From Litorimonas cladophorae (lineage in GTDB: Bacteria; Pseudomonadota; Alphaproteobacteria; Caulobacterales; Maricaulaceae), in the NCBI RefSeq assembly GCF_014652455.1, contig NZ_BMYV01000001.1, positions 1 through 64,000 on the forward strand: DNA of 64,000 nt. The letters are read 5' to 3'. The position numbers and the translations under genes were made by a program. Below the pieces are notes generated by a model. It saw only the letters and a list, made by a program, of their open reading frames with translations. It made no database searches and had not been told where the DNA came from. This document shows, piece by piece, positions 1 through 9,236 of the stretch. Each line of letters begins with the position of its first letter. The stretch's first letter is position 1.

Positions 1-95
1 TCGTACCAATCGCCATGGAAGAGAAGCTCCGCTTCGCGATCCGCGAAGGTGGCCGTACAGTCGGCGCCGGCGTTGTTGCAAAGATTATCGAATAA
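1..95 (+). CDS. tuf: Elongation factor Tu, C-terminal end (partial)
   Basis: The first 95 bases encode the last 30 residues of EF-Tu and its TAA stop. The residues run from [17 protein letters not shown] to a final AKIIE, which is the classic end of EF-Tu domain III. EF-Tu delivers aminoacyl-tRNA to the ribosome as a GTP complex. The gene begins outside the window. Its position directly before rpsJ is the usual str/S10 junction. The call is secure despite the short length because this tail is nearly invariant. Confidence 0.95.
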   Translation, partial: VPIAMEEKLRFAIREGGRTVGAGVVAKIIE

Positions 96-120
96 CCGAC
101 ATTAGTCATTGAAAGTTTGT

Positions 121-143
121 GCGGCGCGCGTTAGGTGCGCCGC
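121..143 (+). other. GC-rich hairpin between tuf and rpsJ
   Basis: GCGGCGC (121-127) and GCGCCGC (137-143) form a perfect 7-bp stem around a 9-nt loop. No T-run follows, so this is not a typical intrinsic terminator. It may be a processing or mRNA-stability element at the tuf/rpsJ break; the function is inference. Confidence 0.45.
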
Positions 144-214
144 TCAGACAATGAAAGTGCTTCGAAACGACTCGAAGCCAGCTATTTGAAACGTGTAAGA
201 TTTAGGGTTCCATT

Positions 215-529
215 ATGGATCGTCAAAACATTCGCATCCGGTTGAAGGCTTTCGACCATCGCATTCTGGACACTTCCACTAAGGAAATTGTTTCGACGGC
301 AAAGCGCACTGGCGCTACCGTTCGCGGTCCAATCCCACTACCAACCCGTATCGAGAAGTTCACTGTGAACCGCTCGCCTCACGTTAACAAAAAATCGCGC
401 GAACAGTTCGAAATTCGTACGCACAAGCGTATGCTCGACATCGTGGATCCAACACCGCAGACCGTAGACGCGCTTATGAAGCTCGACCTCGCTGCTGGCG
501 TTGATGTAGAAATTAAGTTGGGAGCGTAA
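215..529 (+). CDS. rpsJ: 30S ribosomal protein S10
   Basis: The 104-residue product begins [19 protein letters not shown] and contains [33 protein letters not shown] in pieces typical of S10. S10 sits in the 30S head and, as NusE, pairs with NusB/NusG in antitermination. It is the first gene of the S10 operon after tuf. rplC starts only one base after its stop, so the two are translationally linked. A weak AGGG lies about 8 nt before the ATG. Confidence 0.97.
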   Translation: MDRQNIRIRLKAFDHRILDTSTKEIVSTAKRTGATVRGPIPLPTRIEKFTVNRSPHVNKKSREQFEIRTHKRMLDIVDPTPQTVDALMKLDLAAGVDVEIKLGA

Positions 530-530
530 A

Positions 531-1268
531 ATGTTGCGTTCAGGGCTACTTGCTAAAAAATTGGGCATGACCCAGGTTTATGACGATGCGGGCAACCACA
601 TTCCAGTGACTGTATTGTCACTTGAGGGCTGTCAGGTCGTTGCATCCAAAACAATCGCTCGTGATGGTTACACGGCGCTTCAGCTTGGTGCTGGCGACGC
701 GAAACCAAAGCGTGTGTCTAAGGCTGAGCGTGAGCGCTTCGCTAAAGCTGGTGTAACGCCAAAGAAAAAATGCGTCGAATTCCGTATCGCTGAGGGCAAT
801 GAGGTTGCTGTTGGTGCCACGATGTTGGCGGATCACTTCGTTCCGGGTCAAAAAATTGACGCGGCTGGCGTAACTGTCGGCAAGGGTTTTGCTGGTGCGA
901 TGAAGCGTCATAACTTTGGCGGCCTTCGCGCGACACATGGTGTGTCTATCTCGCATAGATCGCACGGTTCGACAGGTCAGTGTCAGGATCCAGGTAAAGT
1001 ATTTAAAGGCAAGAAAATGGCCGGGCATATGGGCGCTGTGCGCCGGACTGTTCAGAATCTTGAGGTTGCGCGTGTTGATGCCGAGCAGGGTCTCGTGATG
1101 ATCAAGGGTGCAACGCCGGGCGCCAAAGGTGCATGGATTGAACTGCGCGACGCCACAAAGGGCGTTAAAGTTGATGATCTGCCTATGCCAGGCAAGTTCA
1201 CGATGGATGCGCCTAAGAAAGAGGCTCCAAAAGCCCCTGTTGCAGACAAAAAGGGTGAGGAAGAGTAA
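531..1268 (+). CDS. rplC: 50S ribosomal protein L3
   Basis: At 245 residues this carries the L3 core, including the loop with [17 protein letters not shown] that reaches the peptidyl-transferase centre and the [15 protein letters not shown] segment. A GGAG ribosome-binding site lies inside the end of rpsJ at 521-524. The last 30 or so residues (from about 215) form a Lys/Ala/Glu-rich tail, [18 protein letters not shown], beyond the folded core. Such tails are common in alphaproteobacterial ribosomal proteins and are probably disordered. Confidence 0.97.
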   Translation: MLRSGLLAKKLGMTQVYDDAGNHIPVTVLSLEGCQVVASKTIARDGYTALQLGAGDAKPKRVSKAERERFAKAGVTPKKKCVEFRIAEGNEVAVGATMLADHFVPGQKIDAAGVTVGKGFAGAMKRHNFGGLRATHGVSISHRSHGSTGQCQDPGKVFKGKKMAGHMGAVRRTVQNLEVARVDAEQGLVMIKGATPGAKGAWIELRDATKGVKVDDLPMPGKFTMDAPKKEAPKAPVADKKGEEE

Positions 1269-1889
1269 ATGAAACTCGACGTACAAACACTCGCCGGGAA
1301 GAAATCAGGGTCGGTTGACGTCTCTGAAGCTGTCTTCGGCAACGAGCCGCGTGTAGATATTCTACACCGTATGGTTCGCTATCAACTCGCAAAGCGCCGT
1401 TCAGGTACGCATCAGGTTCAGGAACGCGGCGACGTGTCCAAGACAACCAAGCGTATCGGCAACCAAAAGGGCGGCGGTACAGCGCGTCATGGTAACGGTT
1501 CTGTTTCACAATTCCGTGGTGGTGCTAAGGCGCATGGTCCACGTTCACGTGACCACAGCTTTGATCTGCCTAAGAAGGTTCGTGCGATGGCTTTGCGTCA
1601 CGCTTTGTCCTCCAAGGTTAAAAATTCTGAGCTCATCATTATTGATGAAGCTATGATGAAAACTCCAAAAACTGCTGAGCTTCGTAAACAGCTCGCTGAT
1701 TTGGGTGTAACAAATGGTTTAATCATCGGCGGCAAGTCCGTTGATGGAAACTTCGCAAAGGCAGCGTCCAACATCCCGAATGTTGATGTTCTTCCCTCTG
1801 CGGGTGCAAATGTATATGACATCCTTCGTCGTCACCAACTCGTGTTGACAAAAGAGGCTGTCGCTGATCTGGAGGCTCGCCTGTCATGA
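1269..1889 (+). CDS. rplD: 50S ribosomal protein L4
   Basis: This 206-residue protein starts on the base after the rplC stop. It has the long internal loop rich in basic residues ([19 protein letters not shown], then KGGGTARHG) that threads into the exit tunnel region of 23S rRNA. In many bacteria L4 also represses its own operon through the S10 leader; no such leader was recognised here. The ATGA overlap with rplW (1886-1889) implies coupled translation. Confidence 0.97.
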   Translation: MKLDVQTLAGKKSGSVDVSEAVFGNEPRVDILHRMVRYQLAKRRSGTHQVQERGDVSKTTKRIGNQKGGGTARHGNGSVSQFRGGAKAHGPRSRDHSFDLPKKVRAMALRHALSSKVKNSELIIIDEAMMKTPKTAELRKQLADLGVTNGLIIGGKSVDGNFAKAASNIPNVDVLPSAGANVYDILRRHQLVLTKEAVADLEARLS

Positions 1890-2182
1890 GCATCGCAGCA
1901 CGTCATTATGATACGGTTACAGCGCCGATTATCACAGAGAAGACGACGATCGTCGCCGAGAATAACCAGGTTGTTTTCGAAGTGCCGCTCTCTTCGTCCA
2001 AGCCTGAAATTAAAGAAGCTATTGAGCAATTGTTCAAAGTTTCTGTCACGGCCGTGAATACGGTTCGCGTCAAAGGTAAAACTAAACGTTTCCGGGGTCG
2101 CCCTGGCAAGCGTAACGATATCAAGAAGGCTTACGTCACGTTGAAAGACGGCGACAGCATTGATATCGCGACAGGATTGTAG
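1886..2182 (+). CDS. rplW: 50S ribosomal protein L23
   Basis: The 98-residue product contains [21 protein letters not shown] and [20 protein letters not shown], hallmarks of L23 at the polypeptide tunnel exit, where trigger factor and SRP dock. Its ATG overlaps the rplD stop as ATGA. The length is normal for bacterial L23. Confidence 0.97.
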   Translation: MSIAARHYDTVTAPIITEKTTIVAENNQVVFEVPLSSSKPEIKEAIEQLFKVSVTAVNTVRVKGKTKRFRGRPGKRNDIKKAYVTLKDGDSIDIATGL

Positions 2183-2191
2183 GGGTTAACA

Positions 2192-3028
2192 ATGGCATTG
2201 AAGACATTCAATCCGACGTCTCCTTCGCGCCGCAACCTGGTTCAGGTTGACCGCTCGGAGCTCCATAAAGGACGTCCGGAAAAAGCACTTACCCACGGTC
2301 TGACAAAGTCTGGTGGTCGTAACAACACGGGTCGCATTACAATGCGCCGTCAAGGTGGTGGCCATAAGCGTCTCTATCGCATGGTTGATTTCAAACGGAA
2401 CAAGCGCGACGTCGCGGCTGAAGTTCTGCGCTTGGAATATGATCCGAACCGGACGGCATTCATCGCGCTCATTCAATATAAAGATGGTGAGAAAGCTTAC
2501 ATCTTGGCTCCGCAGCGCCTTGCTGCTGGTGACACAGTAATCTCTTCTGATCGTGCAGACGTAAAGCCGGGCAACACGATGTCCCTTCGCGTTATGCCTG
2601 TCGGTACAATCATCCATAATATTGAGTTGAAGCCTGGCAAGGGTGGCCAAATGGCTCGCTCTGCTGGTACATATGCTCAGTTGGTTGGTCGTTCTGAAGG
2701 CTATGCTCAAATTCGTCTGAAGTCCGGCGAAATGCGTATGGTTCACCAGACCTGTCTGGCGACTGTTGGTGCGGTTTCAAACCCGGATCACATGAACATC
2801 AATCTTGGTAAGGCTGGCCGTAAGCGCTGGCTTGGCAAGCGTCCGCAGGTTCGCGGCGTTGCTATGAACCCGGTTGATCATCCACATGGTGGTGGCGAAG
2901 GCCGTACATCTGGTGGTCGTCATCCAGTGACACCTTGGGGTAAGCCGACAAAGGGTGCTAAGACGCGCTCTAATAAAGCTACTGACAAATTCATCATTCG
3001 TTCGCGCCACGCGAAGAAAAAACGCTAG
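2192..3028 (+). CDS. rplB: 50S ribosomal protein L2
   Basis: The protein has 278 residues, close to the usual 273-280. It opens [20 protein letters not shown] and holds the strongly conserved [16 protein letters not shown] segment near the peptidyl-transferase centre, which includes the histidine tied to activity. L2 is a primary 23S rRNA binder and is needed for subunit joining. It lies 9 bp after rplW in the S10 operon. Confidence 0.98.
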   Translation: MALKTFNPTSPSRRNLVQVDRSELHKGRPEKALTHGLTKSGGRNNTGRITMRRQGGGHKRLYRMVDFKRNKRDVAAEVLRLEYDPNRTAFIALIQYKDGEKAYILAPQRLAAGDTVISSDRADVKPGNTMSLRVMPVGTIIHNIELKPGKGGQMARSAGTYAQLVGRSEGYAQIRLKSGEMRMVHQTCLATVGAVSNPDHMNINLGKAGRKRWLGKRPQVRGVAMNPVDHPHGGGEGRTSGGRHPVTPWGKPTKGAKTRSNKATDKFIIRSRHAKKKR

Positions 3029-3040
3029 GGAGCGCGGAAC

Positions 3041-3319
3041 ATGCCACGTTCAGTTTGGAAAGGTCCGTTTGTTGACGGATACCTCCTGAAGAAAGCCGAA
3101 GCGACACGTGCTGAAACACGTCGTAAGCCGATCAAAACTTGGTCGCGTCGCTCAACGATTATGCCGTCTTTTGTCGGTTTGTCTTTTCAGGTTCATAACG
3201 GTCAAAAATTTGTCCCCGTCACAATTGACGAAGACATGGTCGGGCATAAGCTCGGCGAATTTGCTCCGACACGGACTTATTACGGTCACTTGGCCGATAA
3301 AAAAGCCAAGCGGAAGTAG
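3041..3319 (+). CDS. rpsS: 30S ribosomal protein S19
   Basis: The 92-residue product reads [18 protein letters not shown] and then [22 protein letters not shown], matching S19 of the 30S head, where it pairs with S13 near the A site. A GGGAGCGG stretch precedes the ATG. Length and gene order (rplB-rpsS-rplV) are standard. Confidence 0.98.
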   Translation: MPRSVWKGPFVDGYLLKKAEATRAETRRKPIKTWSRRSTIMPSFVGLSFQVHNGQKFVPVTIDEDMVGHKLGEFAPTRTYYGHLADKKAKRK

Positions 3320-3325
3320 GGCGTC

Positions 3326-3781
3326 ATGGCAAAGCAAAAAAATCCCCGTCGCGTTGGCGACAAAGAAGCGCGCGCAAAGCTGCGTATGATCCGCATCAGT
3401 CCTCAGAAGCTGAACTTGGTCGCACAGCTTATTCGCGGTAAAAAAGTTGAAACAGCTTTGGCTGACCTTCAGTTTTCGCACAAACGTATTTCTGGTGACG
3501 TTAAGAAGGTGCTCGAGAGCGCTATCGCAAACGCTGAAAATAATCATGGTCTCGATATCGATAGCCTGATCATCACAGAAGCTTATGTTGGCAAGAACTT
3601 TGTGATGAAGCGCTTCCGTGCTCGTGCACGTGGTCGCGGTGCTCGCATCTTGAAGCCGTTTTCTGAGTTGACGATCGTTGTCAAAGAAGTTGACGAAGCT
3701 GAAATCGCAGCACGCGCTGATAAAAAATCCAAAAGAAAAGCGGCTAAAGACGCCGCGATCTTGAAGAGTGAGGCTGCGTAA
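3326..3781 (+). CDS. rplV: 50S ribosomal protein L22, with C-terminal extension
   Basis: L22 lines the exit tunnel; the core is seen in [19 protein letters not shown] and [17 protein letters not shown]. At 151 residues it is longer than the usual 110-127. The extra length is a C-terminal tail from about residue 120, rich in Ala, Lys and Asp ([21 protein letters not shown]). The stop shares one base with the rpsC start (TAATG), so the genes are translationally coupled. Confidence 0.96.
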   Translation: MAKQKNPRRVGDKEARAKLRMIRISPQKLNLVAQLIRGKKVETALADLQFSHKRISGDVKKVLESAIANAENNHGLDIDSLIITEAYVGKNFVMKRFRARARGRGARILKPFSELTIVVKEVDEAEIAARADKKSKRKAAKDAAILKSEAA

Positions 3782-4518
3782 TGGGTCAGAAGATTAATCC
3801 AATTGGCTTGCGTCTCGGTATCAACCGGACTTGGTCATCGCGCTGGTACGCAAATACTGCCGAATATGGTGATTTGCTTCATCAAGACTTGGCAATCCGT
3901 TCGTTCCTTATGGGCGAATTGAAGAACGCGTCTGTTTCGCGTATTGTTATTGAACGTCCGCACAAAACTTGCCGTGTCACAATTTACACGGCGCGTCCGG
4001 GTGTTGTGATTGGTAAAAAAGGTTCAGACATTGAGGTTCTTCGCAAGAAGGTTGCTGATATGGTTGACGGCGAAGTCTTCATCAACTTGATCGAAGTTCG
4101 TAAGCCTGAAGTTGATGCATATCTCGTTGCTGATGGTATTGCTCAACAGCTTGAGCGTCGTGTGTCTTTCCGTCGTGCCATGAAGCGTTCTTTGCAGAGC
4201 GCTATGCGTATGGGTGCCGTTGGTTGTAAGATCAAACTTGGTGGTCGTCTTGGTGGAGCAGAGATTGCTCGTGTTGAGCAGTATCACGAAGGTTCCGTAC
4301 CTTTGCATACAATGCGCGCCGACATCGATTACGGTACGGCCCGTGCTATGACAGCAATGGGTATCATCGGGATCAAAGTCTGGATCAACAAAGGCGAGAT
4401 CATGGAACATGATCCCTATGCGCACGAAAAGCGTATGGCTGAGCAAAGCAATGAGCGTTCGCGCGGTAATGACCGTTCGGGTGGTGGTCGTGACCGCCGT
4501 CCAGCGCGTTCAAACTAA
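3781..4518 (+). CDS. rpsC: 30S ribosomal protein S3
   Basis: The 245-residue product starts [18 protein letters not shown]. It carries the type II KH domain with [18 protein letters not shown] (about residues 70-90) and the S3 C-terminal domain with [18 protein letters not shown]3 forms part of the mRNA entry channel and helicase. The last 25 residues are a low-complexity Arg/Ser/Gly tail ([20 protein letters not shown]). Confidence 0.98.
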   Translation: MGQKINPIGLRLGINRTWSSRWYANTAEYGDLLHQDLAIRSFLMGELKNASVSRIVIERPHKTCRVTIYTARPGVVIGKKGSDIEVLRKKVADMVDGEVFINLIEVRKPEVDAYLVADGIAQQLERRVSFRRAMKRSLQSAMRMGAVGCKIKLGGRLGGAEIARVEQYHEGSVPLHTMRADIDYGTARAMTAMGIIGIKVWINKGEIMEHDPYAHEKRMAEQSNERSRGNDRSGGGRDRRPARSN

Positions 4519-4534
4519 TTAAGGGCTAAGAGCA

Positions 4535-4948
4535 ATGTTACAGCCAAAGCGTACAAAATTCCGGAAGGCCCATAAGGGCCGGATTAAGGGCATGGCCAAA
4601 GGTGGCTCCTCCCTGACATTCGGATCTTATGGTCTTAAGTCCCTTGAGGCTGAACGCGTCACTGCGCGTCAGATTGAGGCGACACGTCGTGCTATCACAC
4701 GTCACATGAAACGTGCTGGTCGCGTTTGGATCCGCATCTTCCCAGATGTGCCTGTGACGAAGAAGCCGACCGAAGTCCGTATGGGTAAAGGTAAGGGTTC
4801 TGTAGAATTCTGGGCCTGTAAAGTTAAACCCGGTCGGATCATGTTTGAAATTGATGGTGTTTCTGATGATGTCGCGCGTGAAGCGCTGCGCCTCGGTGCT
4901 GCCAAATTGCCGGTGCGGACGAAAATCGTCACGCGTCCGGGCGAATAG
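4535..4948 (+). CDS. rplP: 50S ribosomal protein L16
   Basis: This 137-residue protein begins [19 protein letters not shown] and includes [20 protein letters not shown], the L16 signature near the A-site tRNA elbow. Length and position between rpsC and rpmC are normal. The ATG is preceded by AAGGGCTAAGAGCA, which gives an acceptable ribosome-binding site. Confidence 0.98.
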   Translation: MLQPKRTKFRKAHKGRIKGMAKGGSSLTFGSYGLKSLEAERVTARQIEATRRAITRHMKRAGRVWIRIFPDVPVTKKPTEVRMGKGKGSVEFWACKVKPGRIMFEIDGVSDDVAREALRLGAAKLPVRTKIVTRPGE

Positions 4949-4959
4949 GAGAGGCGATC

Positions 4960-5166
4960 ATGAAAGCCGAAGATATCCGCGCATTCTCAGCCGACCAACT
5001 CACAGACGAGTTGTTGTCGCTGAAGAAAGAGCAGTTCAACCTGCGTTTTCAAGGTGCAACGGGCCAGTTGGAAAAAACTGCGCGCGTGCGTCAAGTTCGT
5101 CGCGACATTGCTCGCATCAAGACAATTCAGGCTGAGAAGAAATCAGCTTCGAAAAAGGAGGCGTGA
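4960..5166 (+). CDS. rpmC: 50S ribosomal protein L29
   Basis: A 68-residue, mostly helical protein: [19 protein letters not shown], then [20 protein letters not shown] and [11 protein letters not shown]. These are the two antiparallel helices of L29, which sits beside L23 at the tunnel exit. An AGGAGAGG site lies just upstream of the ATG. rpsQ begins 3 bp after its stop. Confidence 0.97.
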   Translation: MKAEDIRAFSADQLTDELLSLKKEQFNLRFQGATGQLEKTARVRQVRRDIARIKTIQAEKKSASKKEA

Positions 5167-5169
5167 TCC

Positions 5170-5403
5170 ATGCCTAAACGTATCCTACAAGGTGTCGTTG
5201 TCTCCGATAAAACGGACAAGACTGTTGTTGTTAAAGTAGAGCGTTCTTTTCTGCATCCATTGCTGAAGAAAACGATCCGCCGGACAAAAAAATATCACGC
5301 CCATGACGAGACAAACTCGGTCAAGGTCGGAGAGCAGGTGCGCATTATCGAATGTCCACCGAAATCAAAACTGAAGACCTGGGAAGTCGTCACAGCGAAG
5401 TAA
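5170..5403 (+). CDS. rpsQ: 30S ribosomal protein S17
   Basis: A 77-residue OB-fold protein, [20 protein letters not shown], followed by [23 protein letters not shown] and a KLKTWEVV tail, all typical of S17, which binds 16S rRNA early in assembly. It is the last gene of the S10 operon proper. An AAAAAGGAGGCG site (about 5153-5164, inside rpmC) serves it. Confidence 0.97.
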   Translation: MPKRILQGVVVSDKTDKTVVVKVERSFLHPLLKKTIRRTKKYHAHDETNSVKVGEQVRIIECPPKSKLKTWEVVTAK

Positions 5404-5440
5404 TTCGCCCTGACGAGACTGCCAAGCTTAGGAGAATCGC

Positions 5441-5824
5441 ATGATTCAAATGCAGACAAATCTCGACGTCGCCGATAATTCCGGTGCCCGTCGCGTCCAG
5501 TGCATCAAGGTGCTGGGCGGGTCCAAGCGTCGTTACGCTAGTGTTGGAGACATTATCGTCGTCTCCATCAAAGAGGCTCAGCCGCGCGGTAAAGTGAAAA
5601 AGGGTGACGTTCGTCGCGCTGTTGTTGTTCGTGTCCGTAAAGACATCCAACGCCGCGATGGTTCGGTTATTCGTTTTGACGGAAATGCCGCAGTTATCAT
5701 TAACAATAATGGCGAGCCGATTGGCACGCGGATTTTTGGCCCAGTGCCGCGCGAACTTCGTGCGAAATCGAGCCCGACTAAAAATCTGATGAAAATCGTC
5801 TCTCTCGCACCAGAGGTCCTGTAG
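5441..5824 (+). CDS. rplN: 50S ribosomal protein L14, with a small insertion
   Basis: L14 opens the spc segment. The protein starts [20 protein letters not shown] and ends [11 protein letters not shown], as in the family. The length is 127 residues against the usual 122. The extra residues lie near position 110-115, where [13 protein letters not shown] replaces the short RAK-x-MKI seen normally. L14 contacts 16S rRNA in bridge B8 and is the RsfS docking site. A TAGGAGAATCGC site precedes the ATG. Confidence 0.97.
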   Translation: MIQMQTNLDVADNSGARRVQCIKVLGGSKRRYASVGDIIVVSIKEAQPRGKVKKGDVRRAVVVRVRKDIQRRDGSVIRFDGNAAVIINNNGEPIGTRIFGPVPRELRAKSSPTKNLMKIVSLAPEVL

Positions 5825-5826
5825 TC

Positions 5827-6147
5827 ATGGCTGCTAAGATCAAAAAAGGCGATTACGTCGTTGTCCTTTCGGGCGGTGACAAAGGTCGTAAGGGCGAAGT
5901 CCTTAAAGTTCTTCCAAAAGAAGAGCGCGTCGTTGTCAAAGGCGTCCGTTTGGTGAAACGTCACGTGAAGCCAAGCCAGGCTGAACCTGAAGGCGGCATC
6001 AAGTCGTTCGAAGCGCCAATTCATGTCTCAAATGTTGCTCACATTGATCCAAAAGATAATGTTGCGACCCGCGTAGGCTTCAAAGTCTTAAAAGACGGCA
6101 AGAAGGTCCGCGTGGCCAAAAAGTCGGGAGAAGTCATCGATGGCTAA
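5827..6147 (+). CDS. rplX: 50S ribosomal protein L24
   Basis: The 106-residue protein has the KOW motif near the N-terminus ([20 protein letters not shown]) followed by [13 protein letters not shown]24 is one of the two assembly initiators on 23S rRNA. It starts 2 bp after rplN and overlaps rplE by 8 nt (6140-6147), so translation is tightly coupled. Confidence 0.97.
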   Translation: MAAKIKKGDYVVVLSGGDKGRKGEVLKVLPKEERVVVKGVRLVKRHVKPSQAEPEGGIKSFEAPIHVSNVAHIDPKDNVATRVGFKVLKDGKKVRVAKKSGEVIDG

Positions 6148-6694
6148 GCCGTATACACCTCGTTTGGCCGCCCTGTATCAGGACGAAATTCGTGCCAAGA
6201 TGCAAGAGCAGTTTAACTACACGAACTCCATGCAAATTCCGGCAGTCGAAAAGATTGTCTTGAATATGGGTCTCGGAGAAGGCGTTGCCGACAAGAAGAA
6301 GGTTACTGCTGCCATTGAAGAGCTTACGCTCATTGCTGGTCAGAAACCTGTTCCAACTGTCGCAAAGAAATCTATCGCGGGCTTTAAACTTCGCGATGGT
6401 ATGGTTATTGGCGCGAAGGTTACCTTGCGTCGCGACCGTATGTTTGAATTCATGGATCGTTTGGTCAATATCGCATTGCCACGGGTTCGTGACTTCCGCG
6501 GATTGAACGGAAAGAGTTTTGACGGCAACGGCAATTACGCTATGGGCCTGAAAGAACATATCGTTTTTCCTGAGATTGACTATGATAAAGTCGAGCAGGT
6601 TCGTGGTATGGATATTGTGGTGCAAACTAGCGCCAAAACCGATGAAGAAGCTAAGGCATTATTGGCCGCGTTTGGATTCCCTTTCCCAAAATAA
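6140..6694 (+). CDS. rplE: 50S ribosomal protein L5
   Basis: A 184-residue protein with [37 protein letters not shown] and the [20 protein letters not shown] loop typical of L5, the 5S rRNA binder that contacts P-site tRNA and bridge B1b. Its start lies inside the end of rplX. The following 77-bp gap before rpsN is the largest in this part of the spc segment. Confidence 0.98.
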   Translation: MAKPYTPRLAALYQDEIRAKMQEQFNYTNSMQIPAVEKIVLNMGLGEGVADKKKVTAAIEELTLIAGQKPVPTVAKKSIAGFKLRDGMVIGAKVTLRRDRMFEFMDRLVNIALPRVRDFRGLNGKSFDGNGNYAMGLKEHIVFPEIDYDKVEQVRGMDIVVQTSAKTDEEAKALLAAFGFPFPK

Positions 6695-6771
6695 CGGGAT
6701 TGACCAAACGAACGCAGTAAGTCGAGCGGGTCTGTGTAACGGGCCCAGCAACCTAAGAAGGAATAGATTGA

Positions 6772-7077
6772 ATGGCTAAAGTCAGTGCAGTCGAACGCAA
6801 TTTGAAGCGCCAGCGCCTCGTTGCGAAATATGCTGCGAAACGTGCTCTGTTAAAGGACACGGCTCGCGACAAAGATTTACCCGTAGAAGAGCGTTTTGCC
6901 GCTCAGTTGAAACTTGCTGCTCTTCCGCGCAACTCAGCTGAAACGCGCGTCCGTAACCGTTGTCAGGTTACAGGGCGTCCTCGCGGTTATTACCGTAAGA
7001 TGAAAATGTCTCGTATCGCTATCCGCGATCTGGGCTCCATCGGCCTGATCCCAGGCCTCACGAAATCTAGCTGGTAA
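6772..7077 (+). CDS. rpsN: 30S ribosomal protein S14 (zinc-free form)
   Basis: The 101-residue product ends [20 protein letters not shown] and [20 protein letters not shown]. It has the long form of S14 without the two CXXC zinc pairs. S14 helps fix the 30S head. The ATG is served by an AAGGA motif in AGAAGGAATAGATTGA. Confidence 0.97.
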   Translation: MAKVSAVERNLKRQRLVAKYAAKRALLKDTARDKDLPVEERFAAQLKLAALPRNSAETRVRNRCQVTGRPRGYYRKMKMSRIAIRDLGSIGLIPGLTKSSW

Positions 7078-7089
7078 GGAGAATACATA

Positions 7090-7488
7090 ATGTCATTTTC
7101 TGATCCTCTCGGTGATATGCTCACCCGTATCCGTAACGCCATCATGCGTAACCGTTCGACGGTTATGACACCGGCGTCAAACCTCCGTGGTCGCGTCCTT
7201 GACGTTTTGGCTGACGAAGGTTTTATTCGCGGCTACACTGAAACAACTGACGATGCAGGTTTTCGTGCATTTAGCATTGAGCTGAAGTATTTCGAAGGCG
7301 AAGCCGTCATTCGTGAGATTAAGCGCGTGTCCAAACCGGGCCGCCGTGTGTATTCATCCGTGAAAACACTTCCGCAGGTCCGCAACGGCCTCGGCATCTC
7401 AATCCTATCCACCCCAAAAGGCGTTATGAGTGACGCCGCTGCACGTGAAAACAACGTCGGCGGTGAAGTTCTTTGCCAGGTCGCGTAG
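7090..7488 (+). CDS. rpsH: 30S ribosomal protein S8
   Basis: The 132-residue protein begins [20 protein letters not shown] and ends with [14 protein letters not shown] and GGEVLCQV, matching S8. S8 is a central-domain 16S binder and, in enteric bacteria, represses the spc operon at rplE. A TAAGGAGAATACATA site precedes the ATG. Confidence 0.98.
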   Translation: MSFSDPLGDMLTRIRNAIMRNRSTVMTPASNLRGRVLDVLADEGFIRGYTETTDDAGFRAFSIELKYFEGEAVIREIKRVSKPGRRVYSSVKTLPQVRNGLGISILSTPKGVMSDAAARENNVGGEVLCQVA

Positions 7489-7497
7489 GAGGGTTTT

Positions 7498-8031
7498 ATG
7501 TCACGTATTGGTAAAAATCCCGTCACGGTCCCTGCTGCGGTTACTCTGACTCAATCTGGTCAAGCGATTACTGTTAAGGGCCCTAAGGGCGAACTTAGCT
7601 TCACACTCCCAGATGCTGTTACTGGCAATTTGGATGGCGACACATTTACGGTGTCTCCGGTCGAAGGTAACAAGAACGCAAAAGCAATGTGGGGCATGGC
7701 TCGCACAATGGTTTTGAACATGGTTGAAGGCGTCACAAACGGCTTCAAAAAGGATCTCGAGCTTCGGGGTGTCGGTTATCGTGCTCAAATGAACGGTAAA
7801 GACCTCACGATGCAGCTCGGTTTCTCGCATGACGTCCACTATCCAGCGCCTGAAGGCATCACAATCAGTTCGTCTAAGCCGACACTGATTTCTGTCGAAG
7901 GTATTGATAAGCAAAAAGTTGGCCAAGTGGCCGCTGAAATCCGGTCCTTCCGGAAGCCAGAGCCTTATAAAGGCAAGGGTGTACGCTATGTCGGCGAGTT
8001 CGTCCGACAGAAAGAAGGGAAGAAGAAGTAA
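7498..8031 (+). CDS. rplF: 50S ribosomal protein L6
   Basis: This 177-residue protein starts [16 protein letters not shown] and has the two L6 half-repeats. The second ends in the conserved [24 protein letters not shown] region. L6 lies at the base of the L7/L12 stalk, near the sarcin-ricin loop. A GGAGGGTTTT site lies right before the ATG. Confidence 0.98.
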   Translation: MSRIGKNPVTVPAAVTLTQSGQAITVKGPKGELSFTLPDAVTGNLDGDTFTVSPVEGNKNAKAMWGMARTMVLNMVEGVTNGFKKDLELRGVGYRAQMNGKDLTMQLGFSHDVHYPAPEGITISSSKPTLISVEGIDKQKVGQVAAEIRSFRKPEPYKGKGVRYVGEFVRQKEGKKK

Positions 8032-8033
8032 TC

Positions 8034-8384
8034 ATGAAATCCTCCCGCTCCCTTATGCAGCGTCGCGCGCAACGCGTCCGTCGCCGCCTCAAAAAACATG
8101 CCAATGGCCGTCCGCGCCTTTCGGTTTTCCGCAGCTCGAAAAACATCAGCGCGCAGATCATCGACGACGTAACAGGTACAACTCTCGCTTCTGCTTCCAC
8201 ATTGGAAGACAAGAAAGCCAAGGGTGGCGATGTTGCAGCTGCTGTTCGTATCGGCAAATTGGTCGCAGAACGCGCGGCGGAAGCCAAAGTTGGCGACGTC
8301 GTGTTCGATCGTGGTCCCTATCTTTATCACGGCCGGGTGAAAGCCCTTGCCGACGCGGCTCGCGAAGCCGGTCTGAAATTCTAG
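8034..8384 (+). CDS. rplR: 50S ribosomal protein L18
   Basis: A 116-residue protein with a basic N-terminus ([20 protein letters not shown]) and the core [16 protein letters not shown] and [20 protein letters not shown]. It binds 5S rRNA together with L5. It starts 2 bp after the rplF stop and uses a ribosome-binding site within the GAAGGGAAGAAGAAG tail of rplF. Confidence 0.98.
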   Translation: MKSSRSLMQRRAQRVRRRLKKHANGRPRLSVFRSSKNISAQIIDDVTGTTLASASTLEDKKAKGGDVAAAVRIGKLVAERAAEAKVGDVVFDRGPYLYHGRVKALADAAREAGLKF

Positions 8385-8395
8385 GAACGTAAAAC

Positions 8396-8980
8396 ATGGC
8401 TCGTAGAGAAGACAACCGTCGCGGTAAACGCGATGAAGAAGACAACGAATTCACAGACCGTCTTGTGCACATCAACCGTGTTGCAAAGACAGTTAAAGGT
8501 GGACGCAACATGTCATTCGCCGCCCTCGTAATTGTGGGTGACGAAAAAGGTCGCGTCGGCTTCGGTAAGGGTAAAGCCCGCGAAGTGCCTGAAGCTATCC
8601 GCAAGGCCTCTGAAGAAGCAAAGAAAACGATGATCCGCGTGCCATTGCGCGAAGGTCGGACGTTCCATCACGATGTACGTGGCCGTCATGGCGCGGGCAA
8701 AGTTGTGATGCGTGCTGCGCCTCCAGGTACTGGCGTGATTGCAGGTGGACCGATGCGTGCCGTTCTCGAATGCCTCGGTGTTCAGGACGTCGTGACCAAG
8801 TCTATCGGCACATCCAACCCATACAACATGGTGCGGGCAACATTCGATGCGCTAAAACGTATGGAAAGCCCACGGACAATCGCGAATAAGCGCGGCAAAA
8901 AGGTCGCTGAGATCGTAAACCGTCGTAATGATGGTGCGTCAGCCCCAGAAGCGCTCGACGCTACTGAAACTGTCTCTTAG
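8396..8980 (+). CDS. rpsE: 30S ribosomal protein S5
   Basis: The 194-residue product has the S5 N-terminal dsRBD-like part ([21 protein letters not shown]) and the C-terminal half with [21 protein letters not shown] and [15 protein letters not shown]5 contributes to decoding accuracy and the mRNA helicase. It is extended slightly at the C-terminus by a low-complexity [17 protein letters not shown] tail. Confidence 0.98.
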   Translation: MARREDNRRGKRDEEDNEFTDRLVHINRVAKTVKGGRNMSFAALVIVGDEKGRVGFGKGKAREVPEAIRKASEEAKKTMIRVPLREGRTFHHDVRGRHGAGKVVMRAAPPGTGVIAGGPMRAVLECLGVQDVVTKSIGTSNPYNMVRATFDALKRMESPRTIANKRGKKVAEIVNRRNDGASAPEALDATETVS

Positions 8981-8991
8981 GAGATTTGAAT

Positions 8992-9180
8992 ATGGCTAAA
9001 AAAGCAACAGTCACCGTGCGCCAAACTGGCAGCGCGACTCGCCGTAAACCAGATCAGCGTGCAACGCTTGTCGGTTTGGGCTTGGGTCGTATCGGAAAAC
9101 AGCGTACGCTGGAAGATACACCCTCTGTGCGTGGTATGATCGCTAAGGTCAGCCACATGATTAAAATCGTAGAAGAGTAG
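8992..9180 (+). CDS. rpmD: 50S ribosomal protein L30
   Basis: I place the start at the ATG at 8992, giving [20 protein letters not shown] and 62 residues. A TTG at 8986 would only add two residues and is closer to the GGAG site at 8980-8983. The core [20 protein letters not shown] and the [14 protein letters not shown] end match L30. It sits between rpsE and rplO, as is usual. Confidence 0.95.
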   Translation: MAKKATVTVRQTGSATRRKPDQRATLVGLGLGRIGKQRTLEDTPSVRGMIAKVSHMIKIVEE

Positions 9181-9236
9181 TCTTACATCATCGCCTTCAT
9201 TGGCGATGTTGTTCGAAACCTCTTGGAGACAAGACA

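Noticed and set aside
618-1286. 222-codon minus-strand frame opposite rplC
   Set aside because: Shadow of a certain ribosomal gene; no family pattern.
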